64,000 bases of DNA from NCBI GenBank assembly GCA_016719485.1, contig JADJZB010000029.1, positions 62,001 through 126,000 on the forward strand. The letters are read 5' to 3'. Both the position numbers and the translations under genes were made by a program. Under the pieces are notes generated by a model that was given only the letters and a program-made list of their open reading frames with translations, was not told the origin of the DNA and made no database searches. How positions within the stretch are numbered: the first letter of the stretch is position 1; each line of letters starts with the position of its first letter. This document shows, piece after piece, positions 52,163 through 60,019 of this stretch. Source of the DNA: Holophagales bacterium. GTDB taxonomy: Bacteria > Acidobacteriota > Thermoanaerobaculia > UBA5066.

Positions 52163-52810
52163 ATGACATCGATACCGTCCGGACCGCCCCCGCGGCGGGA
52201 GCCGCTCGTGCTCCTCGTCCTTGCCCTCATCGCGCTCGTCGTCTCGGGCATCGGTCCGAAGGACCGCTTCACCTGGCTCCTCGAAGTGGCTCCGATCCTG
52301 ATCGGCCTTCCCGTGCTCGTCGCCACGGCGCACCGGTTCCCCCTGACGCCGCTCCTGCAGCGCCTCCTCCTCTTCCACGCCCTCGTCCTGATGCTCGGTG
52401 CGCACTACACCTACGCCGAGGTGCCGCTCGGCGAATGGGCGAAGGACGTATTCGGCTTCGCCCGGAACCACTACGACCGCATCGGTCACCTGGCACAGGG
52501 CTTCGTTCCGGCGATCCTCGCCCGGGAAATCCTCCTTCGGAGGACGCCGATCGGGCGGGGCGGCTGGCTCCTCACCCTGACGACCTCGGTCTGCCTCGCC
52601 TTCAGCGCGCTCTACGAGCTCCTCGAATGGGCCACGGCGCTCGTCACGGGTGAGGCGGCCACGGCTTTCCTGGGCACCCAGGGCGACATCTGGGACACGC
52701 AGTGGGACATGTTCCTCGCCCTCTGCGGCGCTCTCCTGGCCCAGGCGCTGCTCTCGCGCCTCCACGACCGCCAGCTCGCACGTCTGGCCTCGCACCGAGT
52801 CTCCGTGTAG
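52163..52810 (+). CDS. YjdF-like DUF2238 membrane protein
   Basis: 215 aa, about six membrane segments. The family core HYTYAEVPLGEWAKDVFGFARNHYDRIGHLAQGFVPAILAREILLR and LCLAFSALYELLEWATALVTGEAATAFLGTQGDIWDTQWDMFLAL-type C-terminal region are clear (DUF2238). Conserved His, Glu and Asp residues suggest a membrane-embedded metal or proton site; function is unknown. ATG 52163, no strong ribosome binding site. Followed by a strong hairpin. Confidence 0.87.
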   Translation: MTSIPSGPPPRREPLVLLVLALIALVVSGIGPKDRFTWLLEVAPILIGLPVLVATAHRFPLTPLLQRLLLFHALVLMLGAHYTYAEVPLGEWAKDVFGFARNHYDRIGHLAQGFVPAILAREILLRRTPIGRGGWLLTLTTSVCLAFSALYELLEWATALVTGEAATAFLGTQGDIWDTQWDMFLALCGALLAQALLSRLHDRQLARLASHRVSV

Positions 52811-52815
52811 CGAAA

Positions 52816-52843
52816 AGGCCGGGCTCCCGCAGGAGCCCGGCCT
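52816..52843. terminator. Perfect 12-bp hairpin terminator between convergent genes
   Basis: AGGCCGGGCTCC (52816-52827) pairs perfectly with 52832-52843 around loop CGCA, preceded by CGAAA and followed by CGTTTCG, which pair further with mismatches. It lies between the YjdF-like gene and the convergent CxxCH protein gene, so it can serve both strands. Confidence 0.75.
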
Positions 52844-52868
52844 CGTTTCGCGCTCGGCGCGGAGGGTC

Positions 52869-53201
52869 TTACTTGGCGCCGGGGTTCGTACCGGCCTTGA
52901 GCTCGTCGAGGTTGCTCTTGCCGTCGGCGTCGCTGTCGAGGGTCTCGATCTTCGCGAAGTCGAAGGTCTTCTTCTCGGCCTTCGGGTCGACGAGGGCCTT
53001 CGCCATCATGTCCTTGCCGAAAGCGTTGATCTCGGCGTCGCCCTTCTTGGCCATCGCCTTGACGTGGCAGCTCGCGCACTTGGCCTTCGCCGTGGGGTAC
53101 TTGCCGTTGAGGTCCTTCTGCATGTCCATCGTGGCGATGCCCGTGGAGGCGAGGACGATCGCGAGAACCGCGACGAGAACGGCGGCGGTGGTCTTCTTCA
53201 T
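52869..53201 (-). CDS. Small exported CxxCH protein with EF-hand-like loop
   Basis: 110 aa. Signal-type N-terminus MKKTTAAVLVAVLAIVLASTGIA. One heme c attachment motif, KCASCHVKAMAKKGD (about residues 42-46), then a single Asp-rich loop DSDADGKSNLDELKAGTNP near the end, as in thrombospondin type 3/EF-hand repeats. A distal Met for heme ligation could be in AFGKDMMAKAL. Most likely a small periplasmic c-type cytochrome-like protein; covalent heme is inferred from CxxCH only. AAGGAG precedes ATG 53201. Confidence 0.75.
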   Translation of the reverse strand: MKKTTAAVLVAVLAIVLASTGIATMDMQKDLNGKYPTAKAKCASCHVKAMAKKGDAEINAFGKDMMAKALVDPKAEKKTFDFAKIETLDSDADGKSNLDELKAGTNPGAK

Positions 53202-53418
53202 GTCTCTGGCTCCTTCTGGTCGGGGCGTAAGGCCCCTTTCACAGCTCGCTTCTTTCAAGTTCCCTGCCATCCGGAAAAGGGGACACCATGCGGCATCGGC
53301 TCGTGCCCGGACTGCTCCGAGATCATGTCGCGATATCGCCCTCCCGGAACGAGATCGACCGGGCGGCGGACCTTGTCGGTCTCCAGCGCCCGGCCCGTTC
53401 CGATCGTGTCTGAGGTCC

Positions 53419-53616
53419 TCAGGCGGTCGCGGGGACGATCGAACCCTCGGTCGGGCAGACCTCGACGCACTTCGGCGCATCGTAGACGCCGGAGCACTCG
53501 GTGCACTTCGCGGGGTCGATGACGTAAATCATGTCCCCCGGGCTGATCGCCTGGTTGGGGCACTCGGGTTCGCAGGTACCGCAGCTGATACAGTTCTCGG
53601 TGATCATCATCGCCAT
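53419..53616 (-). CDS. 2[4Fe-4S] ferredoxin (YfhL-like)
   Basis: 65 aa. First cluster motif ITENCISCGTCEPECPNQAI; second CTECSGVYDAPKCVEVCPTEGSI, in which an insertion (C-x2-C-x7-C-x3-C) is typical of the YfhL/Allochromatium-type ferredoxins with low-potential, unequal clusters. Small electron carrier in the cytoplasm. GAGG lies before ATG 53616. Redox partners are not encoded nearby. Confidence 0.93.
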   Translation of the reverse strand: MAMMITENCISCGTCEPECPNQAISPGDMIYVIDPAKCTECSGVYDAPKCVEVCPTEGSIVPATA

Positions 53617-53733
53617 GACGGCCTCCTCAGGTGCGGGGGTCCCCTTCTCGATCCCGGCGGCCCCTCGCGAGCGCGGTCCGCGGAAGCGGCCCGGCGCCGA
53701 AAGGGAGGCTAGGCGAGGACCGCCGAGCCGCGC

Positions 53734-53753
53734 AATGATGCGAACGGATCATT
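53734..53753. promoter_or_regulatory. Inverted repeat AATGAT-N8-ATCATT (candidate operator)
   Basis: AATGAT (53734-53739), GCGAACGG, ATCATT (53748-53753): perfect 6-bp half-sites, AT-rich against a GC-rich background. It lies 34 nt upstream of the TTGACA at 53787. A close relative, GCAATGATG-N7-ATCAAT, lies upstream of the lactate permease gene. Confidence 0.35.
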
Positions 53754-53786
53754 CCCGTCGAAGGAGTCACGAGACCCTGTATCCCG

Positions 53787-53815
53787 TTGACATCGCGCCG
53801 GATCCGGTTCCAAAT
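53787..53815 (+). promoter_or_regulatory. Candidate sigma70 promoter (TTGACA ... CCAAAT)
   Basis: A consensus -35 TTGACA (53787-53792) is followed after 17 nt by CCAAAT or, at 18 nt, CAAATT, both poor -10 matches. If used it drives the secreted-protein gene at 53969 with a leader of about 140 nt. Confidence 0.35.
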
Positions 53816-53968
53816 TCCCCTCGGGTGCCCGGCGGCGCGAGGACCGCGGGCGGGCGGGAGGAGACCGTCGGGGCGTCGGAGGCACCAGCGAAGAGAGAAC
53901 GCCGCTGGAAGGCAGGGGAAGCCGGCGTCCGGCCCGTTTTCGAAAGCACGAACCGAAAGGAGACCGAA

Positions 53969-54385
53969 GTGAGAGTTCCGACCCGGATCCTTCTCGTCGC
54001 CCTCGTCTCGATTGCGCTGGCGCCGGCCCTCGTCGCGCAGGAGAAGGGACGCATCGACACCGCGATCGCCTCCGACAGCCGGGAGACGATGGCCGAACGC
54101 ACCACCTTCCCCCCCACCCAGGCGAAGATCTACATCTTCGCGATGGTGGCCGACGCCCCGAAGGACACGCCGGTGAAGGCGGTCTGGATCGCCGAGAAAT
54201 GCGAAGGCGTCGACGCGAACACGAAGTTCGCCGAGACCACGATGAAGTTCCCCGGTGGCGCCACCTGGATCCCCTACTCGTACTCGAAGCCGAACCCGCA
54301 GTGGGCGCCAGGGAACTACCGCGTCGAGCTCTTCCTCGGCAAGGAGCTCACGACCACCGTCAAGTTCACGATCGCGTCGAAGTAG
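53969..54385 (+). CDS. Secreted protein, unknown family
   Basis: 138 aa from GTG 53969, with AAAGGAG 6 nt upstream. Signal peptide VRVPTRILLVALVSIALAPALVAQ. The mature part looks like one beta-sandwich domain: FPPTQAKIYIFAMVADAPKDTPVKAVWIAEKCEG, MKFPGGATWIPYSYSKPNPQWAPGNYRVELFLGKELTTTVKFTI. The GNYRVELFLGK end resembles Ig-like domains that close exported proteins. One Cys (EKCEG). I recognise no named family. Followed by a very strong hairpin, so it is transcribed alone. Confidence 0.72.
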   Translation: MRVPTRILLVALVSIALAPALVAQEKGRIDTAIASDSRETMAERTTFPPTQAKIYIFAMVADAPKDTPVKAVWIAEKCEGVDANTKFAETTMKFPGGATWIPYSYSKPNPQWAPGNYRVELFLGKELTTTVKFTIASK

Positions 54386-54396
54386 CTCCCCCGGCA

Positions 54397-54450
54397 GCAC
54401 GACGATCCCGAAACGGCCGCCCGACCCGGGCGGCCGTTTCGTCGTCGTGC
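54397..54450. terminator. Very strong bidirectional terminator hairpin
   Basis: Inner stem GAAACGGCCGCCCG (54410-54423) pairs perfectly with 54427-54440 around a 3-nt loop. An outer stem GCACGACGA (54397-54405) pairs with TCGTCGTGC (54442-54450). It separates the secreted-protein gene from the convergent DUF502 gene; the A-run before and T-run after the GC core give a U-tail on both strands. Confidence 0.8.
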
Positions 54451-54463
54451 GAGGCACGAGACG

Positions 54464-55081
54464 CTACGGGAATCGGAGGGTTCTCGCCGCCAGGACGTTC
54501 GCGACCGTCTCTGGTCCGTCCGTCGGTCGACGCGCCGCCCGGATCTCGGCCGCGCCCCCCGAGACGATGAACGCCATCGCATCGGCGCCCGGCGCCCCGA
54601 GCGGCGACACGAGACGCCGCGGGACGACGAGCATCTGCCCGGCGAAGTTGTAGGACTGTGGGAGGTAGACCGAGACGTGGTCCGGAAGGCCGATCTCGGG
54701 AAGCGCGTCGCGTGTGAGGAACCCGACTGCCCGGATGTCCGCGGCCTCGTTCACGACGACCGTCACCGGCCGGTCGAAGCCCTTCCGGTCTCCGACGAAC
54801 GCGTCGGTCACGTCGCGGATCGCCGAGTAGAGGATCTTCACGAACGGGAGCCGGCGGAAGACGCCCTCCACGAGCTCGATCAGGCGCCTCGTGATGAAGT
54901 TCGAGGCGAGGGCTCCGATCACGACGATGAGAACGATCGTCGCGAGGAAACCGGCACCCGGGATCGGGAGCCCCACGACGGAGTCGATCGTCCTGAAGAC
55001 GAACACGACGATGGCGATCGTCAGGACGGTTGGCACGAAGACGAGGAGCCCGCGGAAGAAGTAGCGGAGAAGGAGGCGCAT
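54464..55081 (-). CDS. DUF502 family membrane protein
   Basis: 205 aa. Two N-terminal membrane helices (YFFRGLLVFVPTVLTIAIVVFVFRTID and FLATIVLIVVIGALASNFITRR) and a soluble C-terminal domain with PFVKILYSAIRDVTDAF, VVVNEAADIRAVGFLTRDAL and VSVYLPQSYNFAGQMLVVPRRLV, the standard DUF502 pattern. Function unknown, though plant relatives (LCV-like) are membrane proteins. ATG 55081 has TAGACT 9 nt upstream and no ribosome binding site. Confidence 0.88.
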   Translation of the reverse strand: MRLLLRYFFRGLLVFVPTVLTIAIVVFVFRTIDSVVGLPIPGAGFLATIVLIVVIGALASNFITRRLIELVEGVFRRLPFVKILYSAIRDVTDAFVGDRKGFDRPVTVVVNEAADIRAVGFLTRDALPEIGLPDHVSVYLPQSYNFAGQMLVVPRRLVSPLGAPGADAMAFIVSGGAAEIRAARRPTDGPETVANVLAARTLRFP

Positions 55082-55090
55082 GGCGCGCGC

Positions 55091-55096
55091 AGTCTA
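55091..55096 (-). promoter_or_regulatory. Candidate leaderless -10 box (TAGACT) of the DUF502 gene
   Basis: TAGACT on the minus strand ends 9 nt before ATG 55081; the gap gcgcgcgcc has no ribosome binding site. Confidence 0.42.
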
Positions 55097-55229
55097 CGGC
55101 TCGGCCCGGCCGAGGCCGGACGATCCGGGAGCGGGTCTCATTTCGAAGCCGCGTGAGCGCAGGTGCCGCCATTCCGCGAGGGACGTGGTAGAACTTCCAC
55201 TTCCGAGACAGGCTGAGAGGAGGAGCGCC

Positions 55230-57041
55230 GTGGCCGAGACGTTCCGATCCGTCCCCCAGATGTTCCTGCAGCGCGTGGCGAAGACGCCCGATCGCGACGC
55301 GTTCCTGTTCCCGGAGGGAAACGGGTGGACCACCTTGAGCTGGCGCCAGGTCGGCGAGAAGGTGAAGGCGATCGCCTGCGGCCTCCGCGCGCTCGGGCTC
55401 GGGGACGAGGAACGCGCGTCCATCCTCTCCGCGACGCGGATCGACTGGATCCTCGCGGACCTCGGGATCCTCGCCGCGGGCGGCGCGACGACGACGATCT
55501 ACCCGTCGAGCACGACCCCCGACTGCCTCTTCATCCTCCAGGACTCGGGAACGCGCATCCTCCTCGCCGAGAGCCGCGAGCAGGCCGACCGGATCGCCGC
55601 CAAGCGCTCCGAGGTCCCCGACGTCAAGGCGATCGTCGTCTTCGAGGGCGCCGGAACGGACGACGGGTACGTCCTGACGATGGACCAGCTGATGGCGAAG
55701 GGCCGGGCCTGGGACGCCGCCAACCCGGGACGTTACGAGGCGACCGTCGACGCCGTGAGGACCGACGCCCTCGCGACGCTCATCTACACCTCCGGGACGA
55801 CGGGTCGCCCCAAGGGGGTGGAGCTGACGCACGATTGCTGGCTCTACGAGGCGGAGGCGATCGACGAGCTGAAGCTCCTCAACGAGGACGACCGGCAGTA
55901 CTTCTGGCTCCCGCTCGCCCACTCCTTCGGCAAGGTCCTCGAGGCGGCCCAGCTCCGGATCGGCTTCTCCACCGCGGTCGACGGCCGGGTCGAGAAGATC
56001 GTCGAGAACCTGGGCCAGGTGAAGCCGACGTTCGTCGCCGCCGTGCCTCGCATCTTCGAGAAGATCTACAACAAGGTCACGACCGGGGCCAAGGACGCCG
56101 GCGGCGCCAAGTGGGCCATCTTCTCCTGGGCCTTCGGCGTCGGCCGCGAGGTCTCGAAGCTCCGCCTGGCCGGCCAGGAGCCCTCGGGTCTCCTCGCCCT
56201 GAAGCACAAGGTCGCCCACGCGCTCGTCTTCTCGAAACTCCACACGCTCTTCGGAGGCCGCCTCCGCTGCTTCGTTTCCGGGAGCGCCCCGCTCGCCAGG
56301 CCGCTCGGCGAGTTCTTCCACGCGGCGGGGATCGTCGTTCTCGAGGGCTACGGCCTCACGGAGACGAGCGCCGCCACCTGCGTGAACACGCTCGGGAAGC
56401 TCCGCTTCGGGACGGTCGGGGCGCCGCTGCCCGGGACGCGCATCCGGATCGCCGAGGATGGCGAGATCCTCATCCAGGGTCGCGGCGTGATGCGCGGCTA
56501 CCACAACCTCCCCGATCAGACGGCCGAGACGCTCGACGCGGACGGCTGGCTCCACAGCGGCGACATCGGGCACGTCGAGGACGGCTTCGTGAAGATCACG
56601 GACCGCAAGAAGGACCTCATCAAGACTTCCGGCGGGAAATACGTCGCCCCGCAGATGCTCGAGAAGAGGCTCACGGTCGCCTGCCCCTACGTCAGCCACT
56701 CGCTCGCCCACGGCGACAACCGGAATTTCGTCTCGATGCTCGTCGCCCTGGATCCGGAGGCGATCACGAAGTGGGCGACCACCCACGGGCTCGAGGGGAA
56801 GAGCTATCCGGAAGTCGTGGCCTCGAAGGAGGTCCGTGACCTCATCGCGCCCTTCATCGACGAGGTCAACAAGGACGTCGCCACCTGGGAACAGGTGAAG
56901 AAGTGGACCATCCTGCCGGCCGACCTGACGCTCGAGTCGGGAGACCTGACCCCTTCGATGAAGCTCAAGAGAAAGACCGTCGAGCAGAAGTACCGCTCGC
57001 AGCTCGACGGGTTCTACGAGGAGACGACCGTCCGGCTCTGA
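55230..57041 (+). CDS. Long-chain acyl-CoA synthetase (AMP-forming)
   Basis: 603 aa from GTG 55230, preceded by GAGAGGAGGAG; the frame back to 55080 is not needed. ANL-superfamily motifs: P-loop LIYTSGTTGRPKGVELTH, then GSAPLARPLGEFFHAAGIVVLEGYGLTETSAATCVN, DGWLHSGDIGHVEDGFVKITDRKKDLIKTSGGKYVAPQMLE and the C-terminal Lys in LTPSMKLKRKTVEQKY. It activates long-chain fatty acids to acyl-CoA at the membrane (FAA/ACSL-type length). TAGAAC at 55189-55194 may be the -10. Single gene, convergent with the D-lactate dehydrogenase. Confidence 0.92.
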   Translation: MAETFRSVPQMFLQRVAKTPDRDAFLFPEGNGWTTLSWRQVGEKVKAIACGLRALGLGDEERASILSATRIDWILADLGILAAGGATTTIYPSSTTPDCLFILQDSGTRILLAESREQADRIAAKRSEVPDVKAIVVFEGAGTDDGYVLTMDQLMAKGRAWDAANPGRYEATVDAVRTDALATLIYTSGTTGRPKGVELTHDCWLYEAEAIDELKLLNEDDRQYFWLPLAHSFGKVLEAAQLRIGFSTAVDGRVEKIVENLGQVKPTFVAAVPRIFEKIYNKVTTGAKDAGGAKWAIFSWAFGVGREVSKLRLAGQEPSGLLALKHKVAHALVFSKLHTLFGGRLRCFVSGSAPLARPLGEFFHAAGIVVLEGYGLTETSAATCVNTLGKLRFGTVGAPLPGTRIRIAEDGEILIQGRGVMRGYHNLPDQTAETLDADGWLHSGDIGHVEDGFVKITDRKKDLIKTSGGKYVAPQMLEKRLTVACPYVSHSLAHGDNRNFVSMLVALDPEAITKWATTHGLEGKSYPEVVASKEVRDLIAPFIDEVNKDVATWEQVKKWTILPADLTLESGDLTPSMKLKRKTVEQKYRSQLDGFYEETTVRL

Positions 57042-57051
57042 GGGACGGACC

Positions 57052-59940
57052 TCAGCCCCGCGTCACCCTCTCGAGCAGGAACATGTACGACCGGTATATC
57101 TCCCCGGTCGCGCGCGTCATCCCGATCTCGCAGGTCCGGCTGCTCGAGAGGTGCTCCTGGCATCCCTTCGCCTTCACCTCGGCCGCCTCGTGCTTCGTCG
57201 CCGAGGCGGTCAGCTCGGGGTGGAGGAACCCTCGGTCCCCCGCGAAGGCGCAGCAGCCCGCCGACGCCGGAACGGTCACGTCGTCGCTGCAGAAGCGGGC
57301 GATCCCCTCGAGCTTGCCGCCGAGGTTCATCTTCGTCACCGAGCAGACCGGGTGCAGCGCGACCGGGCCGGACCTGAGCTTCGCCGCGAGTCGGGGAAGA
57401 AGCGTGTCGTGCGTGAACGCGACGCCGTCCAGGATCGTCAGCCGGTCGAACCGCGTCTGGTTCTCGGGCGTCAGCTGCGACCGGCACGTCTTGACGCCGT
57501 AGGTGCAGGGGCTCGTGTCGACGACGACCGGGAGCTTCCCGCCGTCCGACCAGGCCCAGAAACGCTCGATGGCGCGGTTCACGGTGAAGGCGTTCGCGTC
57601 GGTGTACCCCTTCGAGGAGAAGGGGACGCCGCAGCAGGTGCCTTCGACGTCTTCGGGGATCCAGACCGGTGAGCCGGCCCGCTTCGCGACCGTGACGAAC
57701 GCCTCCATGAGCGACGTCTCGCCCGGCTCACCCGGCAGGGCCCCCATCGTCCGGGAGATGCACGCAGGGAAATAGACGGCAGCCGCCCCGTCCCTTGCGG
57801 TCGCGGGTCGCGCGGCCTTCGCCGCGTGCGGCATCTCGGCGCTCCACTGCGGGAAGGGCTGCCCGACGACGGCGCGGATCGCCCGGGTGACGCCGGCCAT
57901 CGCCCCCGCCCCGAAGATCGAACTGACGGCGTGCCCGGCCCTGAGGCCCATCCTCATCGCCGGCTCGATCGTCGCGAAGCGACGGGCCAGACCGAGGGCG
58001 ACCTTCTTCGCCCGCTCGGAGTGGCGCGCCTTCCGGAGCCTCTTCGTCAGCTGGCCGGTGTCGATGGAGACGGGACACGCCGTCGCGCAGAGGCCGTCCA
58101 CGGCGCAGGTGTCGACCGCCGCGTACGGGAAGTCGGCCTCGAGGGCCGCGAGAAGGGGTGCGTTCCCGCCGGTCGTCTCGAGGCGCGTCATCTCACGCCT
58201 CAGGACGATCCTCTGGCGCGGGGTGAGGGTCAGCTCGCGGCTCGGGCACTTCGGCTCGCAGTAGCCGCACTCGATGCACTTGTCGACCTCTTCCTCGACG
58301 GTCGGCATCGGCTTGACGTCCTTCAGGTGGGCCCTCGGGTCGGGGTTCAGGATGACGCCGGGGTTGAGGATCCCCTCGGGGTCGCAGAGCTCCTTCACCC
58401 GCTTCATCACGGCGTAGGCCTCGGGCCCCCACTCCGTCTCGACGAACGGGGCCATGTTCCGGCCCGTGCCGTGCTCGGCCTTCAGCGCGCCGTCGTACTT
58501 CTTCACGACGAGCTCGACGACGTCCTCGATGAAGCGCGCGTACTGGTCGAGCGCCGCCTGGTCGTTGAACGACTGCGTGATGACGAAGTGGAGGTTCCCG
58601 TCCTTGGCGTGGCCGAAGATGATCGCCTCCGGGTAGCCGTGCTTGCCGAAGAGCTTCGTCAGGTCGACGGCGGCGTCGGCGAGGTGCTCGATCGGGAAGG
58701 CGACGTCCTCGATGAGGACCGTCGTGCCGCTCTTGCGGGCCGCGCCGACCGACGGGAACGTCCCCTGCCTGACCTTCCAGAGGAGCGCCTGCTCCACAGG
58801 GTCGTGCGTGAAGCGGGCCGGCTCGAGAAGGGCGAACGTCGCGACGACCGCGGCGGCGACGTCCTCGAGGCCCTTCCGCTCGGACTCCTCCGCCGCCTGG
58901 TACTCGACGAGGAGGGCGGCGGTTCCTTCGGGCACGGTGCGAATCGAGGCCGGTACCCCGGGCTGGGTCTCGACCGATCTCAGCGAGGCCCGGTCGAGGA
59001 GCTCCAGGGCCTTCGCGCCGGAGTCGCGCAGCGGGACGATCGCCGCGCAGGCGGCATGCATCGTCGGGAAGAGGAGGAGACCGGTGTACTTGACGGGGAG
59101 GTCCGGCACGGTGGAGAGGACCGCCTCGGAAATGAAGGCGAGCGTCCCCTCCGCCCCGACGAGGAGGTTGCGGAAGATCTCGACCGGCTTCTCGAAGTCG
59201 AGAAAGGCGTTCAGCGAGTACCCGGTCGTGTTCTTCATCCGGTACTTCGACCGGATGCGTGCCACGAGCGCAGGGTCGGCCTCGAGCTTCGCCTTCAGGT
59301 CGACGAGCCCCTGCCAGAGCGCCGGCTCGGCCTCGCGGAACTGCGCGTCGGCCCCCGGCGCCGCGGTGTCGATCCGCGTCCCCGAAGGGAGGAGGAACGA
59401 GAGCGACTCCAGCGTGTGGTAGGCGTTCTGGGTCACGCCGCAGCACATGCCGCTGGAGTTGTTCGAGAGGATGCCGCCCATCGTGCAGGTATTGATGGAG
59501 GCCGGATCGGGCCCCATCTTCACGCGGTAGGGCCTGAGCGCGTTGTTCACGGAGGCGCCGATGACGCCGGGCTGCGCCCGGAACCTCTTCCCGCCGTCCT
59601 CGACCTTCACGGTCCGCCAGTGGCGGGCGACCTCGACGAGGAGGCCGTCCGTGACGGCCTGCCCCGAGAGCGAGGTTCCCGCCGCGCGGAGCGTCATCGG
59701 GATCTTCGTCTCGCGGGCGAGGCGGAAGAGCGCGGCGACCTCGTCCACGGACTCCGTCAGAACGACGGCCTTCGGGATCAGCCGGTAGAAGCTCGCGTCG
59801 GAGGCGAACGCGATCCGGTCGATCGGCCTGTCGAGGACCCGGCCCGGGCCCGCGATGCGTTCCAGGGCGGACCGGAGGCCTCCCTCGTGAAACGCGGCTG
59901 CGGCCGGCAGGCCTTCGAGGACTTCCGTGGCGGTCGTCAT
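57052..59940 (-). CDS. FAD-linked D-lactate dehydrogenase with Fe-S and CCG domains
   Basis: 962 aa multidomain respiratory enzyme. N-terminal PCMH-type FAD domain (ASDASFYRLIPKAVVLTESVDEVAALFRLARE; MTLRAAGTSLSGQAV; GVIGASVNNALRPYRVKMGPDPAS), then the FAD-oxidase C-terminal domain ending ALKAEHGTGRNMAPF...LCDPEGILNPGVILNP. Two 4Fe-4S motifs follow: CIECGYCEPKCPS (about 553) and CAVDGLCATACPV (about 610). Two CCG cysteine-rich motifs, TCCGVPF (about 765) and GCCAFAG (about 893), form a LldE/GlpC-like domain. Such fused enzymes oxidise D-lactate or 2-hydroxyacids and pass electrons to quinone or cytochrome. Gene order with the lactate permease supports D-lactate. Confidence 0.88.
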   Translation of the reverse strand: MTTATEVLEGLPAAAAFHEGGLRSALERIAGPGRVLDRPIDRIAFASDASFYRLIPKAVVLTESVDEVAALFRLARETKIPMTLRAAGTSLSGQAVTDGLLVEVARHWRTVKVEDGGKRFRAQPGVIGASVNNALRPYRVKMGPDPASINTCTMGGILSNNSSGMCCGVTQNAYHTLESLSFLLPSGTRIDTAAPGADAQFREAEPALWQGLVDLKAKLEADPALVARIRSKYRMKNTTGYSLNAFLDFEKPVEIFRNLLVGAEGTLAFISEAVLSTVPDLPVKYTGLLLFPTMHAACAAIVPLRDSGAKALELLDRASLRSVETQPGVPASIRTVPEGTAALLVEYQAAEESERKGLEDVAAAVVATFALLEPARFTHDPVEQALLWKVRQGTFPSVGAARKSGTTVLIEDVAFPIEHLADAAVDLTKLFGKHGYPEAIIFGHAKDGNLHFVITQSFNDQAALDQYARFIEDVVELVVKKYDGALKAEHGTGRNMAPFVETEWGPEAYAVMKRVKELCDPEGILNPGVILNPDPRAHLKDVKPMPTVEEEVDKCIECGYCEPKCPSRELTLTPRQRIVLRREMTRLETTGGNAPLLAALEADFPYAAVDTCAVDGLCATACPVSIDTGQLTKRLRKARHSERAKKVALGLARRFATIEPAMRMGLRAGHAVSSIFGAGAMAGVTRAIRAVVGQPFPQWSAEMPHAAKAARPATARDGAAAVYFPACISRTMGALPGEPGETSLMEAFVTVAKRAGSPVWIPEDVEGTCCGVPFSSKGYTDANAFTVNRAIERFWAWSDGGKLPVVVDTSPCTYGVKTCRSQLTPENQTRFDRLTILDGVAFTHDTLLPRLAAKLRSGPVALHPVCSVTKMNLGGKLEGIARFCSDDVTVPASAGCCAFAGDRGFLHPELTASATKHEAAEVKAKGCQEHLSSSRTCEIGMTRATGEIYRSYMFLLERVTRG

Positions 59941-60019
59941 GAGAGGCCCTCCTGCGCAGGCTCTTCGGGAAGTGCGGCGCCGGGAGGATTCTCCTCCCCG
60001 GCGCCGCCCGGGACCGGGT

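Larger units (their letters stand above)
53617..53968. other. 352-nt divergent intergenic region between ferredoxin and secreted-protein genes
   Basis: No gene is supported here; open frames that cross it have no ribosome binding sites. It contains the AATGAT-N8-ATCATT inverted repeat (53734-53753), a TTGACA-containing promoter candidate on the plus strand (53787-53815) and roughly 145 nt of possible 5' leader before GTG 53969. I see no clear riboswitch structure. Confidence 0.5.
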
